Of a stretch of 64,000 nt of DNA, positions 26,621 through 39,200 are shown in pieces. Made by a program: the position numbers and the translations under genes. Below the pieces are notes generated by a model. It was given only the letters and a program-made list of their open reading frames with translations, had not been told where the DNA came from and did no database searches. Position 1 is the stretch's first letter; each line of letters opens with the position of its first letter. This DNA comes from Sebastes aleutianus (taxonomy: Eukaryota > Chordata > Actinopteri > Perciformes > Sebastidae). Location of the stretch: NCBI GenBank assembly GCA_916700875.1, contig CAKAKS010000034.1, positions 15,772,695-15,836,694 on the forward strand, in the 5' to 3' direction.

Positions 26621-27159
26621 TTTAAGGTCCAGTGTGTAGGATTTGGTGGCATCTAGTGATGTGGTTGCAGATTGCAACTAACTCAGTTCCCCTCTGCTCA
26701 CTCCTCCCTTTCCAAGACTGTGGCAATGTGAGCCACGGAGTGCAAAACCGTGGTAAAGCCATTCGCCTCGCTCAGGGGCCATCCTTACCATAATAACACT
26801 ACTTTAGGAGCAACGGAAGTCAGACGGCGGCTGGCGGTACCACGGTTTGCACGTTACTGCAGTTTCACAAGTGTGTCAGAGAACTACGGTGGCCTTCAAG
26901 TAACGTAAAAACGCGAAAGGCTCTCCCTAGAGCCAGTGTTTGGTTCGTCCATTCTGGGCTACTGTAGAAACATGGTGGAGCAACTTGGCGGATTCCGTGA
27001 AGAGGACCCGCTCCCTATGCAGATAAGAAAGGCTCATTCTAAGATAACGAAAATACATCGATTCTTAGTTTCAGGTGGTACACTATTGAAAACATAGTTA
27101 TTATTACACTCCATTTCTGTTAATATATCCCCCAAAATGTTACACACTGTTCCTTTAAG
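26621..27159 (+). mobile_element. Family C inverted-repeat element, copy 1
   Basis: Termini tttaaggtccagtgtgta and ttacacactgttcctttaa are inverted repeats. The interior includes ggcatctagtgatgtggttg. No coding potential is seen. A second copy is at 33968. Confidence 0.83.
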
Positions 27160-28249
27160 TAAATTATACATATTACCAAACTGATTATTGTTTGCAAATT
27201 CATGTTTCAGTTCATGCAGCTATAACAGCTGTCATCTCAGGAATAAAAAAACACACATTTTACTGAAAAAAGGGAACTTTGCTGATTATTCTCCTGATGT
27301 AAATTTAGCAGGATGCTACATTTAACTGGCTTGTAACTTGCATCTATTCACCTTTGGAGATTAAGTGACTCCCAGTGAAAAGACCCCTGATCCAAAAGTA
27401 GCCTACTCACCTGAAAGGTCAATTGTCTGCTTCCATTCAGACTCTTTAATTAAGGCTCAATAAATCCAGGCCAAGCAGTCGCCCAGGGCCACGGTCTCAG
27501 CACTGAATAGATCCAACTAGATCTGAAATGCAAAGATAAGAGATACTGAATATAGAGAGAATGAAAGGGAGTTTGAATAATATTCTTTTGTATTTCACAG
27601 ACAGTCATTTGAACTAACAAAGACAGCACCCATGAACGCTGGAGGCTATTTTATCAGGCTTCAAAAGGCATTAGGAGGTTGTTTGGTCCACCTCCTCCAC
27701 CCTCTACCTCTACCTCTACCTCTACATGCACATCTATATATAAAAACACCAAAATATTATTATAACACATACAGTAGAGTGGGTCACTCACAACATGTAT
27801 CGACATACAGTATAATAGTATAACAAGTCATGGGATTATGTGAAAGACATCCATCATCGAGTTATCTAGGCTAGTCCCACACTGAGCACACAGACCCGCT
27901 TCCACTCCAGATGAGTGATTACCTGCATGACACCCTACAAAGAAGTGTCAACATGTTCAGTATTTTTTCCCCCGGTGCTAGATGAGAGCTGTTGGGTAAC
28001 CAAGAGAGGCAGCGTCAGGAACGTTGACCTACAACGCTGGTGACCCCTCTCACTCTGCTATTTACCTTGTGCCACTGTACTTCAGCTGGAGAGCATCTTA
28101 CATAAACAAACTTTAGGCCAACAGGTTGATGCTGGTATGACAACCTGAACAATTCTGACGACGAATTTTGTTTCTTCAAAATGTTCATGTTACTGTACAT
28201 TGGTCCCTATAGAGAAATCAGCAGGACAGAAGAGCTGGTTAGCAATCAA

Positions 28250-29460
28250 CAGAGGTGGGACCAAGTCATTGTTTTGCAAGTCACAAGTTATTCTCAAGTC
28301 TTTGCGCTACTTAAGTCCCAAGTCAAGTCCAGAGTCAAGTCCTAAGTCAAGACTGGTAAGTTGTGAGTCAAGTCCCGAGTCAAGTCTGAAGTCAAGTCCT
28401 ATCAAGACAGGCAAGTCCTGACTCAAGTCCTAATTCAAGACAGGCAAGTCCTGAGTCAAGTCCTAAGTCAAGACAGGCAAGTCATGAGTCAAGTCCTAAG
28501 TCAAGACAGTCAAGTCCTAAATCAAGACAGGCAAGTCCTAAGTCAAGTCCCAAGTCAAGTCCTGAGTCAAATCCTAATTCAAAACAGTCAAGTCCCGAGT
28601 CAAGTCCTAAGTCAAGACAGTCAAGTCCTAAGTCAAGACAGACAAGTCCCAAGTCAAGACCTAAGTCAAGACAGGCAAGTACCAAGTCAAGTCCTAAGTC
28701 AAGACAGTCATGTCCCAAGTCAAGTCCTAAGTCAAGACAGTCATGTCCCAAGTCAAGTCCTAAGTCAAGACAGTCAAGTCCCAAGTCAAGACCTAAGTCA
28801 AGACAGGCAAGTCCCAAGTCAAGTCCTAAATCAAGACAGTCATGTCCCAAGTCAAGTCCTAAGTCAAGACAGTCATGTCCCAAGCCAAGTCCTAAGTCAA
28901 GACAGTCAAGTCCCAAATCAAGTCCCAAGTCCTAAACTTTGACTTTCGAGTCCTAAACAAGTCATAATGCGCTCTTCACCAAATATAATGCCATTTGCGT
29001 CTCAGTCTGTAATTTTCGACCCGCACCATTTGCATACTGCACTTTGTTTATGTTGACCACCGCATAGTTTTTGTACACAAACAGAATTATCTTTGGTATC
29101 ATTTTTTCCTAACTGGCGCTCAGTAACGTAATGTTAGTTCTTTATGGTTCTGTCCAGCAACTTGACTGGATTATGTCAGATTGGCTCAAACAAAGTGGAT
29201 CAGAGGGATTAAATGTTGACTTGCTGGTAATGAATAGCGTTAACGTTGATTCAGGAAATGAAGGTAAATGAATTGACACTAAATTACATACTTTAGAATC
29301 TTTTGGCTTGGGGGAAGGTATCAAGTATTTTCAAGTCAAAAGGCTCATGTCCAAGTGAAGTCATGAACCATTGGTGTTAAAGTACAAGTCGAGTTGCAAG
29401 TCTTTTTTGATTCAGAGTCTTACTCAAGTCCAAGTCACGTGATTGGAGTCCACACATCTG
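28250..29460. mobile_element. hAT-like non-autonomous element with internal minisatellite
   Basis: Begins CAGAGGTGGGACCAAGTC and ends ccacacatctg, whose complement is CAGATGTGTGG. These are imperfect terminal inverted repeats of hAT type. The flanking 8 bases are gcaatcaa (28242-28249) and gcaattac (29461-29468), a degenerate candidate target duplication with 6 of 8 matches. There is no transposase. The interior is dominated by the minisatellite listed separately. Confidence 0.7.
28300..28940. repeat. AAGTCAAGTCC-type minisatellite
   Basis: Irregular tandem array built from caagtcctaagtcaagacag and shorter variants. It is open on both strands for about 150 codons because the higher-order units are multiples of three. 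The predicted peptides (SQVLSQDSQVPSQ and LGLDCLDLGLD types) are low-complexity artefacts. It sits inside the hAT-like element. Confidence 0.93.
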
Positions 29461-31758
29461 GCAATTACTGTCTTCAGCAGAGTCTTCAGATTTGAAGGGT
29501 GCCTTCCAACCCTTTACATTTTTACATTTTGCATCTATGGCATTATTTTTGTGCTTGTCATATTTCACACAAAAAAAAGAAAACAAAGTGCTCTCTTTTT
29601 GTAACCCTATTACAACTGTTTCATACAACAGACATGAAATTTGTCTGCAACAACCTGCATGTTACGTATATATAAGTATACAGTATAGTGTATGTTGTAG
29701 GTTAAGTATATTCAAACCCATTGCAACAACAGTCTTTTTATGATTAGTCAGTGAAGGATTTTCAAAATAGTCCTAGTATCACATAAACTCTTTATTGTCC
29801 CTTCCTTTCTGGACTCTTCTAGTATTTCAGCCTGAGCTTTGTATCAGTAAACGCCCCTGTGTAAACATCTAATATTTCCATGCTGACCTAGTTCCTCTAC
29901 AATGTTTGCTCTTCGGTGGTTGACCCGAGCTTTTGTGTCCTCTTGTGTCTACGTTAGTTACACGATGCTATGCAAACTTCTCTTATGGAAACAGCCTCAG
30001 TTTGGTGACGTCCCAGAAATTACCAAACAGTGCTGCAGACGCACAGCCTGTGCTCAGTGCAAAAGGACTATGAGAAGGTCATCCATCTTCAGTGGTTCAT
30101 TAGTTTTTCAGGTGGATATGATAGCCAGAGCACAAACATCTTAGAGCTCTGAGACATTTTTCTATTTAACCACCTGGACACCTCGACCCCGGCTACATCA
30201 CAGCTCAGTTTAATCTCCTCAGAGCTTCCTGTACCTGTTCCTGTATTATGTTATTGTGAGAATAGATACTAACTAGCTCTTCCTTAATGGGTGTGGAGAA
30301 TTCCCAATGGCAGAATACTAGAAAGATAATGAGCGGGGAACCACTTCAAGAAAGAGGAACTATTTATTCAAGCATGAATCATTGCTGCTTGGGGAGTTGA
30401 ATTGTAAAGCCTAAAAGTGTGCTTGCACTCTACGGCCATATTTAGACAATAGGAAGCACATTTTTTATCTTCACAACAGTCTACAGTATATTAGTTATTT
30501 TGTTCTGCTGCTTTAGATTTTTCCAAAAGCCAAAATATGCCATAATTCTTCAATGAAATTGTCCCAGCTTCCTCCTATTTCACTCTTCGTCTTTTATGTA
30601 AAAAAAACAAAATTGTCTTATTTCAATGTCACTTTGCTCTCCGGAGTGCAAGGATGGATTGGCAACATTTTAAATGCGATACCAGACCTACAACCAGACC
30701 CAGAACTTTGCACATTGTTGTCCTAATTACATGACATGGGGCTTCGAGACACGTATTGGCACTGTGCTCCATTTTAAAACCAAACAAAATCATCATGACT
30801 TTGCTCTTTAATCTGTTGGCCCATAAAGTGTAGTTTCGCTTGGAACATGCCGGACTGAATAGTATCTACCGCAACAGGAAGAGGACTGCCTCACTTTAAT
30901 TCTTTGTAGCGTGGGGAAAGTCTTGCCGTACTTTACAACTCTGTTCAATTGGCATTCCAAAAGTCTTTGGCATTCGTGCATCGTGCCAACCTGCCAGTGT
31001 AGTTATTGAATGCCAAAAATAATCCTGGTACAACCTGTGCTTAAAATAACAAAGTAGTCTAATATCCTTACTTAGCCCAGTAGTGACCCAATATCATATC
31101 TGTGTTTCAATGGAAAGATCCTGTGTCCCATGATGTATTTACACAATATGGGTAAGTACATTGTGGATGTCAGGTGTTGGCCCAGAGGTACAATTGGACT
31201 TTGGCTCTTACATTATTGGTAAACAAAAATACAGTCCAGATGGTGTGAAGCAAAATGCTGTAATTGATGTTTAATCAGAATAAATCATTCTCTCAATTTG
31301 TCAAGAAGACTAGATCTAGGCCACCACATGTTGGAAACTACAGCGTGGTGATGTTTTTCAGTATCATATTAGCATAACAGAACTTCTTATCACTGTGGAA
31401 ATTAAGTCATTGAAGATAATACACATTCATAGCATGTATTTCAAACCATAGCCTATTGGATGGGCAGATACAGGTGAGTTGGTGATAGTCAAATGAGGAT
31501 GTAATTCAAAAGGTATCATACGATAAAACCACCAAGAATTATCACCCAATTCTGCAGTTCCCCTCAGCTCTACAGACCGTTTTAGTGTCTTTCAAGTCAA
31601 TCCTTTACTGTTTTCATTCTGTATAACCGCTCTTATCAGCGTTGTTTCCAGTCGCAGGCACTGTACAGTACATTACCTGCCCAAAACCAAACGGCAGACA
31701 CAGTAGCTACTACCTATAATGTACATAGTACAATAAAAAAAAAAGTGTGTCAACTTCC

Positions 31759-31800
31759 TTAAAAGGACTGTTTGTAACTTCTTACACGTATAAGTCAATC
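31759..31800 (+). repeat. Family D solo terminus
   Basis: The motif aaaaggactgtttgtaact matches the end of the element at 6451-6988, here without a partner end. A fragment of family G follows at about 31805. Confidence 0.65.
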
Positions 31801-31804
31801 AAGT

Positions 31805-31890
31805 TTTCCGCATTGGCTTCACTTTTTGGACCCGGAGGTTGCCGCCAGGTGTCGGCTCATTGCCAAAAGAAGTCAGTTTGTAATGCAATA
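31805..31890. repeat. Family G fragment
   Basis: The short piece cattggcttcactttttgga with aagaagtcagtttgtaatgc resembles the terminal part of family G. It is truncated on both sides. Confidence 0.55.
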
Positions 31891-33252
31891 AAATATTTTA
31901 AATGAATGCTATTTGTGAAATGCAAGGAAGAGCAGTTGTATCTGACTATGACTCCTCATCTTTTTCTAAAATTTTACCTTGATAGGTACTGTATGTGGCT
32001 CCAGCTTTATTTGGCACTTCAAACTGGTAAATGTAATGCACCTGCCAGAGATTGACATGCAGCTGCAGACATTTAGCCTTCTGTGGCCAAGTAACACTCT
32101 CAGTCCCTCCACACTCACACATGGGGATTCTCAGCTGACTTTGCTTAACCTGCTTGAACTGCAGCTTTTTCTCAGGACTCAGCTTCATCTCGGGGGCTTA
32201 TCTACCTCAAAACCCAGGCCGCCCGCTGTGGAAAATTCCCCTGAACCCAAAGGTGACAGACAGCCTTGAGAGACGGGAGCATGGCAAGAGCAGGAGAGAA
32301 TGGTGGTGAGAAAGAGCAAGCCTACAGTACTGTGTGTGACACATGACATTCAAAAAGAGTGAAAAGGAGGAAAAAATGCCACACAAGAGAGAGATGGGAA
32401 GACTGGAAACCACTGATTGCTGGTTTTGTCTCTACTGTTCCATATTCTACTTTGTTTCTCAAAAGACTTTTCTTTTCAAGGACCAAGCCCAAAGCCTGTG
32501 ATTTGAACTCTGATCTCAGATGTCATAATGGACGAGGTTGTGTTAGTTCAAGCGATACATGTCAACAAACTGTTAATCTGGAGAATCTGGGACACGAGGA
32601 AACAATATATCCAGGTCGAGTCAGGATTGGATTTCTTTTAACCTTTCTCTGTCTGTTCCTTTTTCTCTTGTTATCAGTCTATATCTGTATCTCACTTACA
32701 GTATACACATTCACATATCCCTCTCCAAATAGGAGAACAAATGTTCTTGTGTGTACATTTATAATTAAAACACCTAAAAAGATTACATTACACAGACTTA
32801 TTGCACTGGGTTTTGGCCAAAAGAAGACAGAAACCGGCTGTTGGCTATGACTTCACTCCACATACATATCAATGAGAAGGCCCTCTGCAGGAGGCCCATC
32901 ACATCCCTGCAGCCAGCATGAAAACACATCTTTTATATATTCTGGCAGGCTAGATATTGCAGTTTCCTCGTGGTTATAAAATGGAAGGACGCTCTATTTT
33001 CTTTCCTCCCGGTGCCCGATAAGTGAGGTGAAAGTTAAATGCTTGGTTTGGCCGAAGCCACCGGCGGTGTCCTCAAAGTCACGTATACAGCGGGGCGAGA
33101 CCTGCTTCAATGAGCCTTTTCCTTCTCAATGAAACTTCCACAAGAGGCGGAGATGAAAGATAAATCAAGAAAAAAGGGCGGAAACAGAGGAAAATGAAAA
33201 GAACATTGCTGAATTAACTTTGTTCCCATTCTGTTTGTAGGATTTGGACTTG

Positions 33253-33376
<124 letters not shown>

Positions 33377-33716
33377 TGGTGCAACAAAATACGCCACTCC
33401 AGACCTCCTAACCTGACTTTTGGGTGGTATCCATTTCATCACACGCTAGGAAGGCACAGGAGTGTGTGTGTGTGTGTGTGTGTAATCATGAAGCGTGACA
33501 CAGCACAATACCCATGCATTCCCTAGCCAAAACACAGAGGGTGGGACACACACACTGGCTCTGTGGTAAATGTCACATACACCTCCCCACCGGGGGGACG
33601 TGATTTTACACACTTACGCATTACGGATAGGGCGAGTCCCTCGTGTATACCCTCTTTTCCTAAACTGGCACGGGGGCTCAGGTGGAGCAGAGTGCATGAC
33701 GCACACAAGCATACGT

Positions 33717-33759
33717 CACACACACACACACACACGCACGCACACACACACACACACAC
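33717..33759 (+). repeat. (CA)n microsatellite
   Basis: CA dinucleotides with CG interruptions. Confidence 0.95.
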
Positions 33760-33967
33760 GTCAGTCTCATCTCACACTGCATTAAGTCATGAGCAGATGT
33801 TTAGCAAGGTGAGGAGACATGTTTAATAGGGGGCAAAGAGGGGTAGCGTGGTGGAAAATACAAGAAAAACGTTATCAGGAGGAAGATGAAACAAGCTGCT
33901 GAGGGCGGTTGTGGTTGGCAGATTTTGATCATTGCTTAAAGGGCAAATATGTAATATATTTACCGTA

Positions 33968-34380
33968 TTAAAGGAACAGTGTGTGGGATCTGGCGGTATC
34001 TAGCGGTGACGTTGCAGATCACAACTTCTCACGTGAGCCAGGCGTGTAGGATTGCTACGGTGGCCGATGCGAAAATGCGAATGGCCCTCTCTAGAGCCAG
34101 TTCTTGTAAGAGTAGAGTGCTTAGAGTGTGTGTACGTGGGAAGTGAGTGGTGAAGCACGAGAGAGAGAGCTGCGGCGGCGACGGGAACGAGTAACGTTAT
34201 CGACTCTAGCCCAAGCAGGAAAAGTTAACAGTGTTTTGGTTTGCCCGTTCTGGGCTACTGTAGCGTGGCGGTGCAACATGGTGGACCCAGTGAAGAGGAC
34301 CTATGTAGATATAAAAGGCTCATTCTATGCTAACGAAAACACGATTCTTATTTTCAGGTGATTATACACTAAAGAAAACA
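33968..34380 (+). mobile_element. Family C element, copy 2, right end lost
   Basis: Begins ttaaaggaacagtgtgtggg and shares the ggatctggcggtatctagcg segment and cattctatgctaacgaaaac with copy 1. The right terminus is absent, and similarity fades near 34380. Confidence 0.8.
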
Positions 34381-35607
34381 TACCCATTAAAACACACTGG
34401 TCCTCAAAATCATAAAATGACCATGATATTTCATCAGAGATTAAGGAAACATGCTAAATTGAAATATTTAGCATGTACCCGACTTTTCATTTGGCAACTC
34501 CATCGGGTCAAAATTTTGAATTTCTCCTATACTTTGCTTTATGACTTAATACCTGCAAAACTAATGACATTTTCCATCAGCCTCAGCTGTACTTTATGTT
34601 TAGTGTTAACTGTAAGCATGCTAACTTCAGTCATCCAGGTCACACAGCTTGCTGACATTCCTATTCCCCTCTCCAAACATGATGTCCAACCGCAACCCGG
34701 GACAGTTTGTCATTTCTTCACCTTTCTTACGTCAGCAGGTCAGACACAAAAAAACAACTGGATGTAAAGCAGTTACTTCTGAGTGCATGAGGTTTGCATG
34801 ACGTAAAACCTTCCATAACAGAGCAGACTTTGACCAAGTGCCCAGCCATAAAGGAATAACACCAGGACACATGTAAAGTACAAAGTGTGCTGATAAAAAT
34901 GTAAAACCTTTCAAAGTTAACGTCAGCAGAGCGGTTTAGTTGTGACCCAGACTCCGACATCTATCTATCTTTTACGGACACTGTGTCATAGATAATATGA
35001 AGATTTATGGCATTCCACAGACAACAATGACACAACATTTGAAAGTAAACATAAAGACACACTGGACTACATTTTGGCATTTATATAAGGTTTTTTAATT
35101 TGAGTCAACAGCTGAGTTACAAAACAGCTGAAGAAATACCAGTTTGATTTGACAGTGATTTGTTTATACGGTTTGGTTAGCCTGAGGCACACACTGTGCC
35201 CACTTTCCTTGTGTTTCCTGTTTCACTGGAACCTTTTCACTTTTCTATTATCAGTGTTTGTATGCCTTCTTTTCAGAATTACTTCCTGAACATGACATGC
35301 AAAAACACGGACCTGCAGTGCGAACTTTTAGAGGATGTTGTTCCTTCATAAATGTACTTATTTTTCTTGAAATGGGCAATAAATGAGTTCCTGCCTTATC
35401 TGGTTTCACCTTGTCTGGTCTGTACTTTTCCAAATTTGAAGCCCTAACATGCACGACTCGAAGCATTTCCAAACTGCTCAACAGTAGAAAAAGGTGGTTT
35501 AAAATATTCAGCAAAGAACTAATGAAGAAAGGTATGAATATTGCAGTGTTTTGCACTGTGAAATATTTCCTCTTCACTTGACATTTCTATTGGATCTCTG
35601 CTTGTTG
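34381..35607. other. 3' flank of ALDH8A1, non-genic
   Basis: No exon is recognised. A short open frame at 34327-34767 begins within family C copy 2 and shows no family. Confidence 0.55.
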
Positions 35608-35613
35608 TTTATT
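35608..35613 (-). terminator. Candidate ALDH8A1 polyadenylation signal
   Basis: The minus strand reads AATAAA here, about 175 bases past the ALDH8A1 stop codon. It is the first canonical hexamer downstream, so the 3' UTR may be short. The position is inferred, with no transcript evidence. Confidence 0.45.
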
Positions 35614-35787
35614 CGTCCGTATTGTTACACTGTGACTTTCTCTGACTTTTTGTATTCTAGAAATGTGACTTAATTACAGGCTCCAGCAATCTGAGAGGGT
35701 GGGAGGTTGTCTTCGAAAGAGTATGCCGACAGAGGTTGATGAATGTCTGCAAAACTTTTCCCCAATCTTGCCTCAATCTTTCCTCCC

Positions 35788-36240
35788 TCAGTGTTTGATC
35801 GCGATTGTTTTCACCTCAGTGAAGAAGTGGTAGGAATCCTTCCCGCCCTCCCTCCCCACGCCAGAGTGCTTCATCCCTCCAAAAGGCAGGTTCAGATCCC
35901 TCACCAACCAGCAGTTGGTCCACACCAGACCGGCCTGCAGCCGCGTGGCCACCCGGTGAACCTTCCCCACATCCCGGGACCACACGGTGGCCGACAGACC
36001 GAAACGCACGCCGTTGCCCTTGGAAACGGCCTCGTCCTCTGTGTCAAAGGGGCTGACGCAGGTGACGGGGCCGAAGATCTCCTCCTGCATGACGCGGGAG
36101 CTGTCGGACATGCCTGAGATGACGGTGGCGTTCATGAAGTAGCCGTTGGCGTTACGCTTAGGGAGGTCCAGTGGGTCAACCCCCTCGCCACAGTGGACGA
36201 TGCCACCCTCAGATTTGGCGAGTGCTACGTAGCTCCTAAC
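35788..36240 (-). CDS. ALDH8A1: ALDH8A1 terminal coding exon 7
   Basis: Encodes residues 338-487 and the TGA stop at 35790-35788. It contains EEIFGPVTCVSPFD, VWTNCWLVRDLNLPFGGMK and the C-terminal TIAIKH. The exon is much more GC-rich than its surroundings. The opposite strand carries a long antisense open frame (35743-36117) that is only a shadow. Confidence 0.97.
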   Translation of the reverse strand, partial: VRSYVALAKSEGGIVHCGEGVDPLDLPKRNANGYFMNATVISGMSDSSRVMQEEIFGPVTCVSPFDTEDEAVSKGNGVRFGLSATVWSRDVGKVHRVATRLQAGLVWTNCWLVRDLNLPFGGMKHSGVGREGGKDSYHFFTEVKTIAIKH

Positions 36241-39200
36241 CTATAGTGACCATCACAAAGAAGGATTTCAACTTAAAGTGTTATGAGTGTTGAAAACAAT
36301 GGAAGCATTTAACATTTTTATTTCATCACCTTCGCCAGGTGCTCTTTGCTGATTAGCGCTCCGTTGTTGTTGCTGGGGTCAGAGGGCGCGCCGGTCTTCA
36401 CCTTCTTAGCTGCAGCCACAAACCTCTCCAGGAACTCAGAGTAAATACTCCTCTCTACATAAATCCTGCTGGTGCACAAGCAGATTTCTCCCTGAGAGAA
36501 GGAAAGAAGGGTAAAGATAAGAGGATTCTGATTGAAGCACCAGTTGTTCAGGAGATTGTTTTCATGCCTCTGCACTCATGACAAATTTGGACTGTTATCT
36601 CCCCCATGTGGACAAATCATGTCACTGCATCCTCATCACATACAGATATTCTTCATACGGATAACAGCCTTCATTTCATTGACATTAGTTATAAGAAAAA
36701 AACTGATCTGTACACATGTAGCACTTTCAAAAACAAGTTTACAAGTGCTTCAAAGATTAGAAAACAGATGAAGACCATGGCATGGCCAGATTTACCTGTG
36801 AGGGAGTCTCTGGGAAATTATAAGATGATGGACCCTTTTGAACCTCTGTTCCTTCATGCAATACGTTCTGTTTTTCTATGCAAGAATAATACCTGACCCC
36901 AAATTTGCTGTGCGTTGACATTAATCTAGAAATATGCAGCATTTAAGAGCAAAAATTAAGTTTTTAAAAAATTTGCTTTTGACACATGGATTCTTTAAAG
37001 GCCTCAAGATGAGAAAATCAAGTAGGACCCACCTTTATACACTTAAAGGGGACATATCATGTTCATTTTCAGGTTCAAACTTGTATTTTGGGTTTCTACT
37101 AGAACATGTTTACATGCTTTAATGTTCAAAAAACACATTCTTTTTCTCATACTTTCTGAAACACTCCGTTTTAGCGCCTGTCTCTTTAAGCCCCCCCTCC
37201 CAAAAAAGCCTAGTCTGCTCTGATTGGTCAGCGCATTGCCATCTTCACAGCACCACTGCATCCGATGACTCACTGTTTGTGTCACCTACACATAGTTTAG
37301 CGGCACTTCTACCGGTAACTGTATAGTTGTGACATCACAACCTTACAGAAGTCCTAACGGCTCGTTTAAACGCACAGTTTGTGAAAACGGGCTGTGTGCA
37401 TTTCTCTGTGGATTGAGTTTTGATACTTTCACAGTATTTCTATAGCACCTAGACCTGCTTTATAATCCAAATAGACATGGAAATCTCACTTTCTACAATA
37501 CCTATAATGAGAAAAGTTTGAAAATATATTCTTACAGTGAATTAGATGAGAAGATTGATACTACTTTGATGTCTGTTCGGTAAATATGAAGCTCCAGGCA
37601 GCAGCCGGATAGCGTGTATTAGCATTAAGACTGGAAATAGGAGGGAAACAGCTGGCCTGGCTCTGTCCAAATGTAACAAAACAAATAAATAGTAACCAAA
37701 AGTTCTCAAATAGAGTCTTTAAACACTTTTCTCTTACCTGATTGTTGAAGCTGGAGCGAATCGTGGTCTCAATGCACTTGTCCAGGTCTGCATCAGCAAA
37801 AATAATGGCAGGGTTTTTACCTCCCAGCTCCAGTGAGAGCTTCTTACAGTAGGGGGCGCTCCGCTCTGTGATGCGCTGGGCAGTTGCCGTGGAACCAGTG
37901 AAGGAGACCAATGGGACGTCAGGATGGCCTACGAGGGCGTCACCTGCTTTCGGGCCAGTACCAAATACGATGTTGACTACTCCTGGGGGAACACCTGCAG
38001 AGAAAGACAGGTTTATGCCTTTCTTATTACTCATTTTTAATATGTAATAGTGTAGAAATAAAAGTTTTGGGAAGAATCATGTGCAATAATTGAGTGGATT
38101 GCTATTGCATTGTGGGTGCTGTATCCTTACCAGCCTCCTTCATCAACTTGCACATCATCCAGGCAGTCACGGAGGTCATCTCGCTGGGTTTTGCCACCAC
38201 TGTGTTGCCTGTAGCAATTGCAGGTGCGATCTTCCAGGTCAGCAGGTACAGGGGGAGATTCCAGGGGCTGATCAGACCAGCTATAACACACAATAACATA
38301 ATTTAAAGACACATAAAGCCCAAATAGAACAGGTTTTTAATGCCAACACACTGAGCTCTCACCCACTCCCACAGGGCAACGGACAGTGTAGTTCAGGCAG
38401 CCCATGTGGTCCATCTGGCAGCAGTCGGTGGTGTGGTGGAGCACCGATGAGGCGAAGAAGCGGAAGTTGTGCGCAGATCGGGGAATGTCAATAGTCCGTG
38501 CAAACGTTAAGGTTTTACCTGTAACGTTAACAACAAAGATATAGAAGTGAACAGCAGAAAATAACACTCTTGAAAAGAGTTTGATATCAGAAATGTTTGA
38601 TGAATGATCCCCAAGGCATGATCCCAGTTTATCTTGGACAATGCTTGAGCTTTCCTCTAGTGCCACCCTCAGGCAGAATATCAATTTAGTGCACAATATG
38701 TCTCATAATCTAATACAAAGATCAACATACAATTTGTTGGAAACAAATAGGGTCATGAAATGAAACACTTCTGCATATACAGTCTCGTCCTTGCGCAGGC
38801 GCACTACTCGTCCGGGCGAGTCATAAGTGTTTTAAATAGTATGATTTTAGCGAAAATGCATGTGTTTGCAAAGTAGGGAGCATACGAGGGGATAAATGAG
38901 ACTTTGATTATGCTGCACGAGTTGTGTGAGAGTTTGTAAACGGATGTTGATAGTTTTGCTGTAGTTAAACATGGCCTCCATTTAATTTATCAAGACTTTT
39001 CTCTAATTTTCCTTTGAAAATAAAAGTTTTCTTCAAGAATTCAAGGTAACACGGGGTGAGTAATTGATGTAAATGGTCATTTTCTGGGTGAAGTATTCCT
39101 TTAAGTATTTTCATGATCTTTTCATATTAATTACTCGATTTCATGACCCTGGGCATTTTGATGGACATTTTTTTTTACTATTTTCTGATGTTTTCTGGAC

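Larger units (their letters stand above)
29469..33252. other. Non-genic stretch
   Basis: Open frames at 29902-30144 and 32359-32850 (163 codons) have no recognised domain. The latter ends in an ordinary AT-rich context without splice or family support. Bases about 30876-30940 resemble 9866-9930 (a gaggactgc-type segment), probably a dispersed repeat. Confidence 0.5.

Noticed and set aside
28482..28942. Open frames of about 150 codons rich in SQVLSQD or LGLDLGL
   Set aside because: Low-complexity translation of a minisatellite inside a transposon-like element, open on both strands.
32359..32850. 163-codon plus-strand open frame
   Set aside because: No domain, no family resemblance and no splice evidence. 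The composition matches the surrounding intergenic DNA, so it is left as non-genic.
35743..36117. 124-codon plus-strand open frame over ALDH8A1 exon 7
   Set aside because: It is the antisense of a GC-rich coding exon with clear aldehyde dehydrogenase identity on the other strand.
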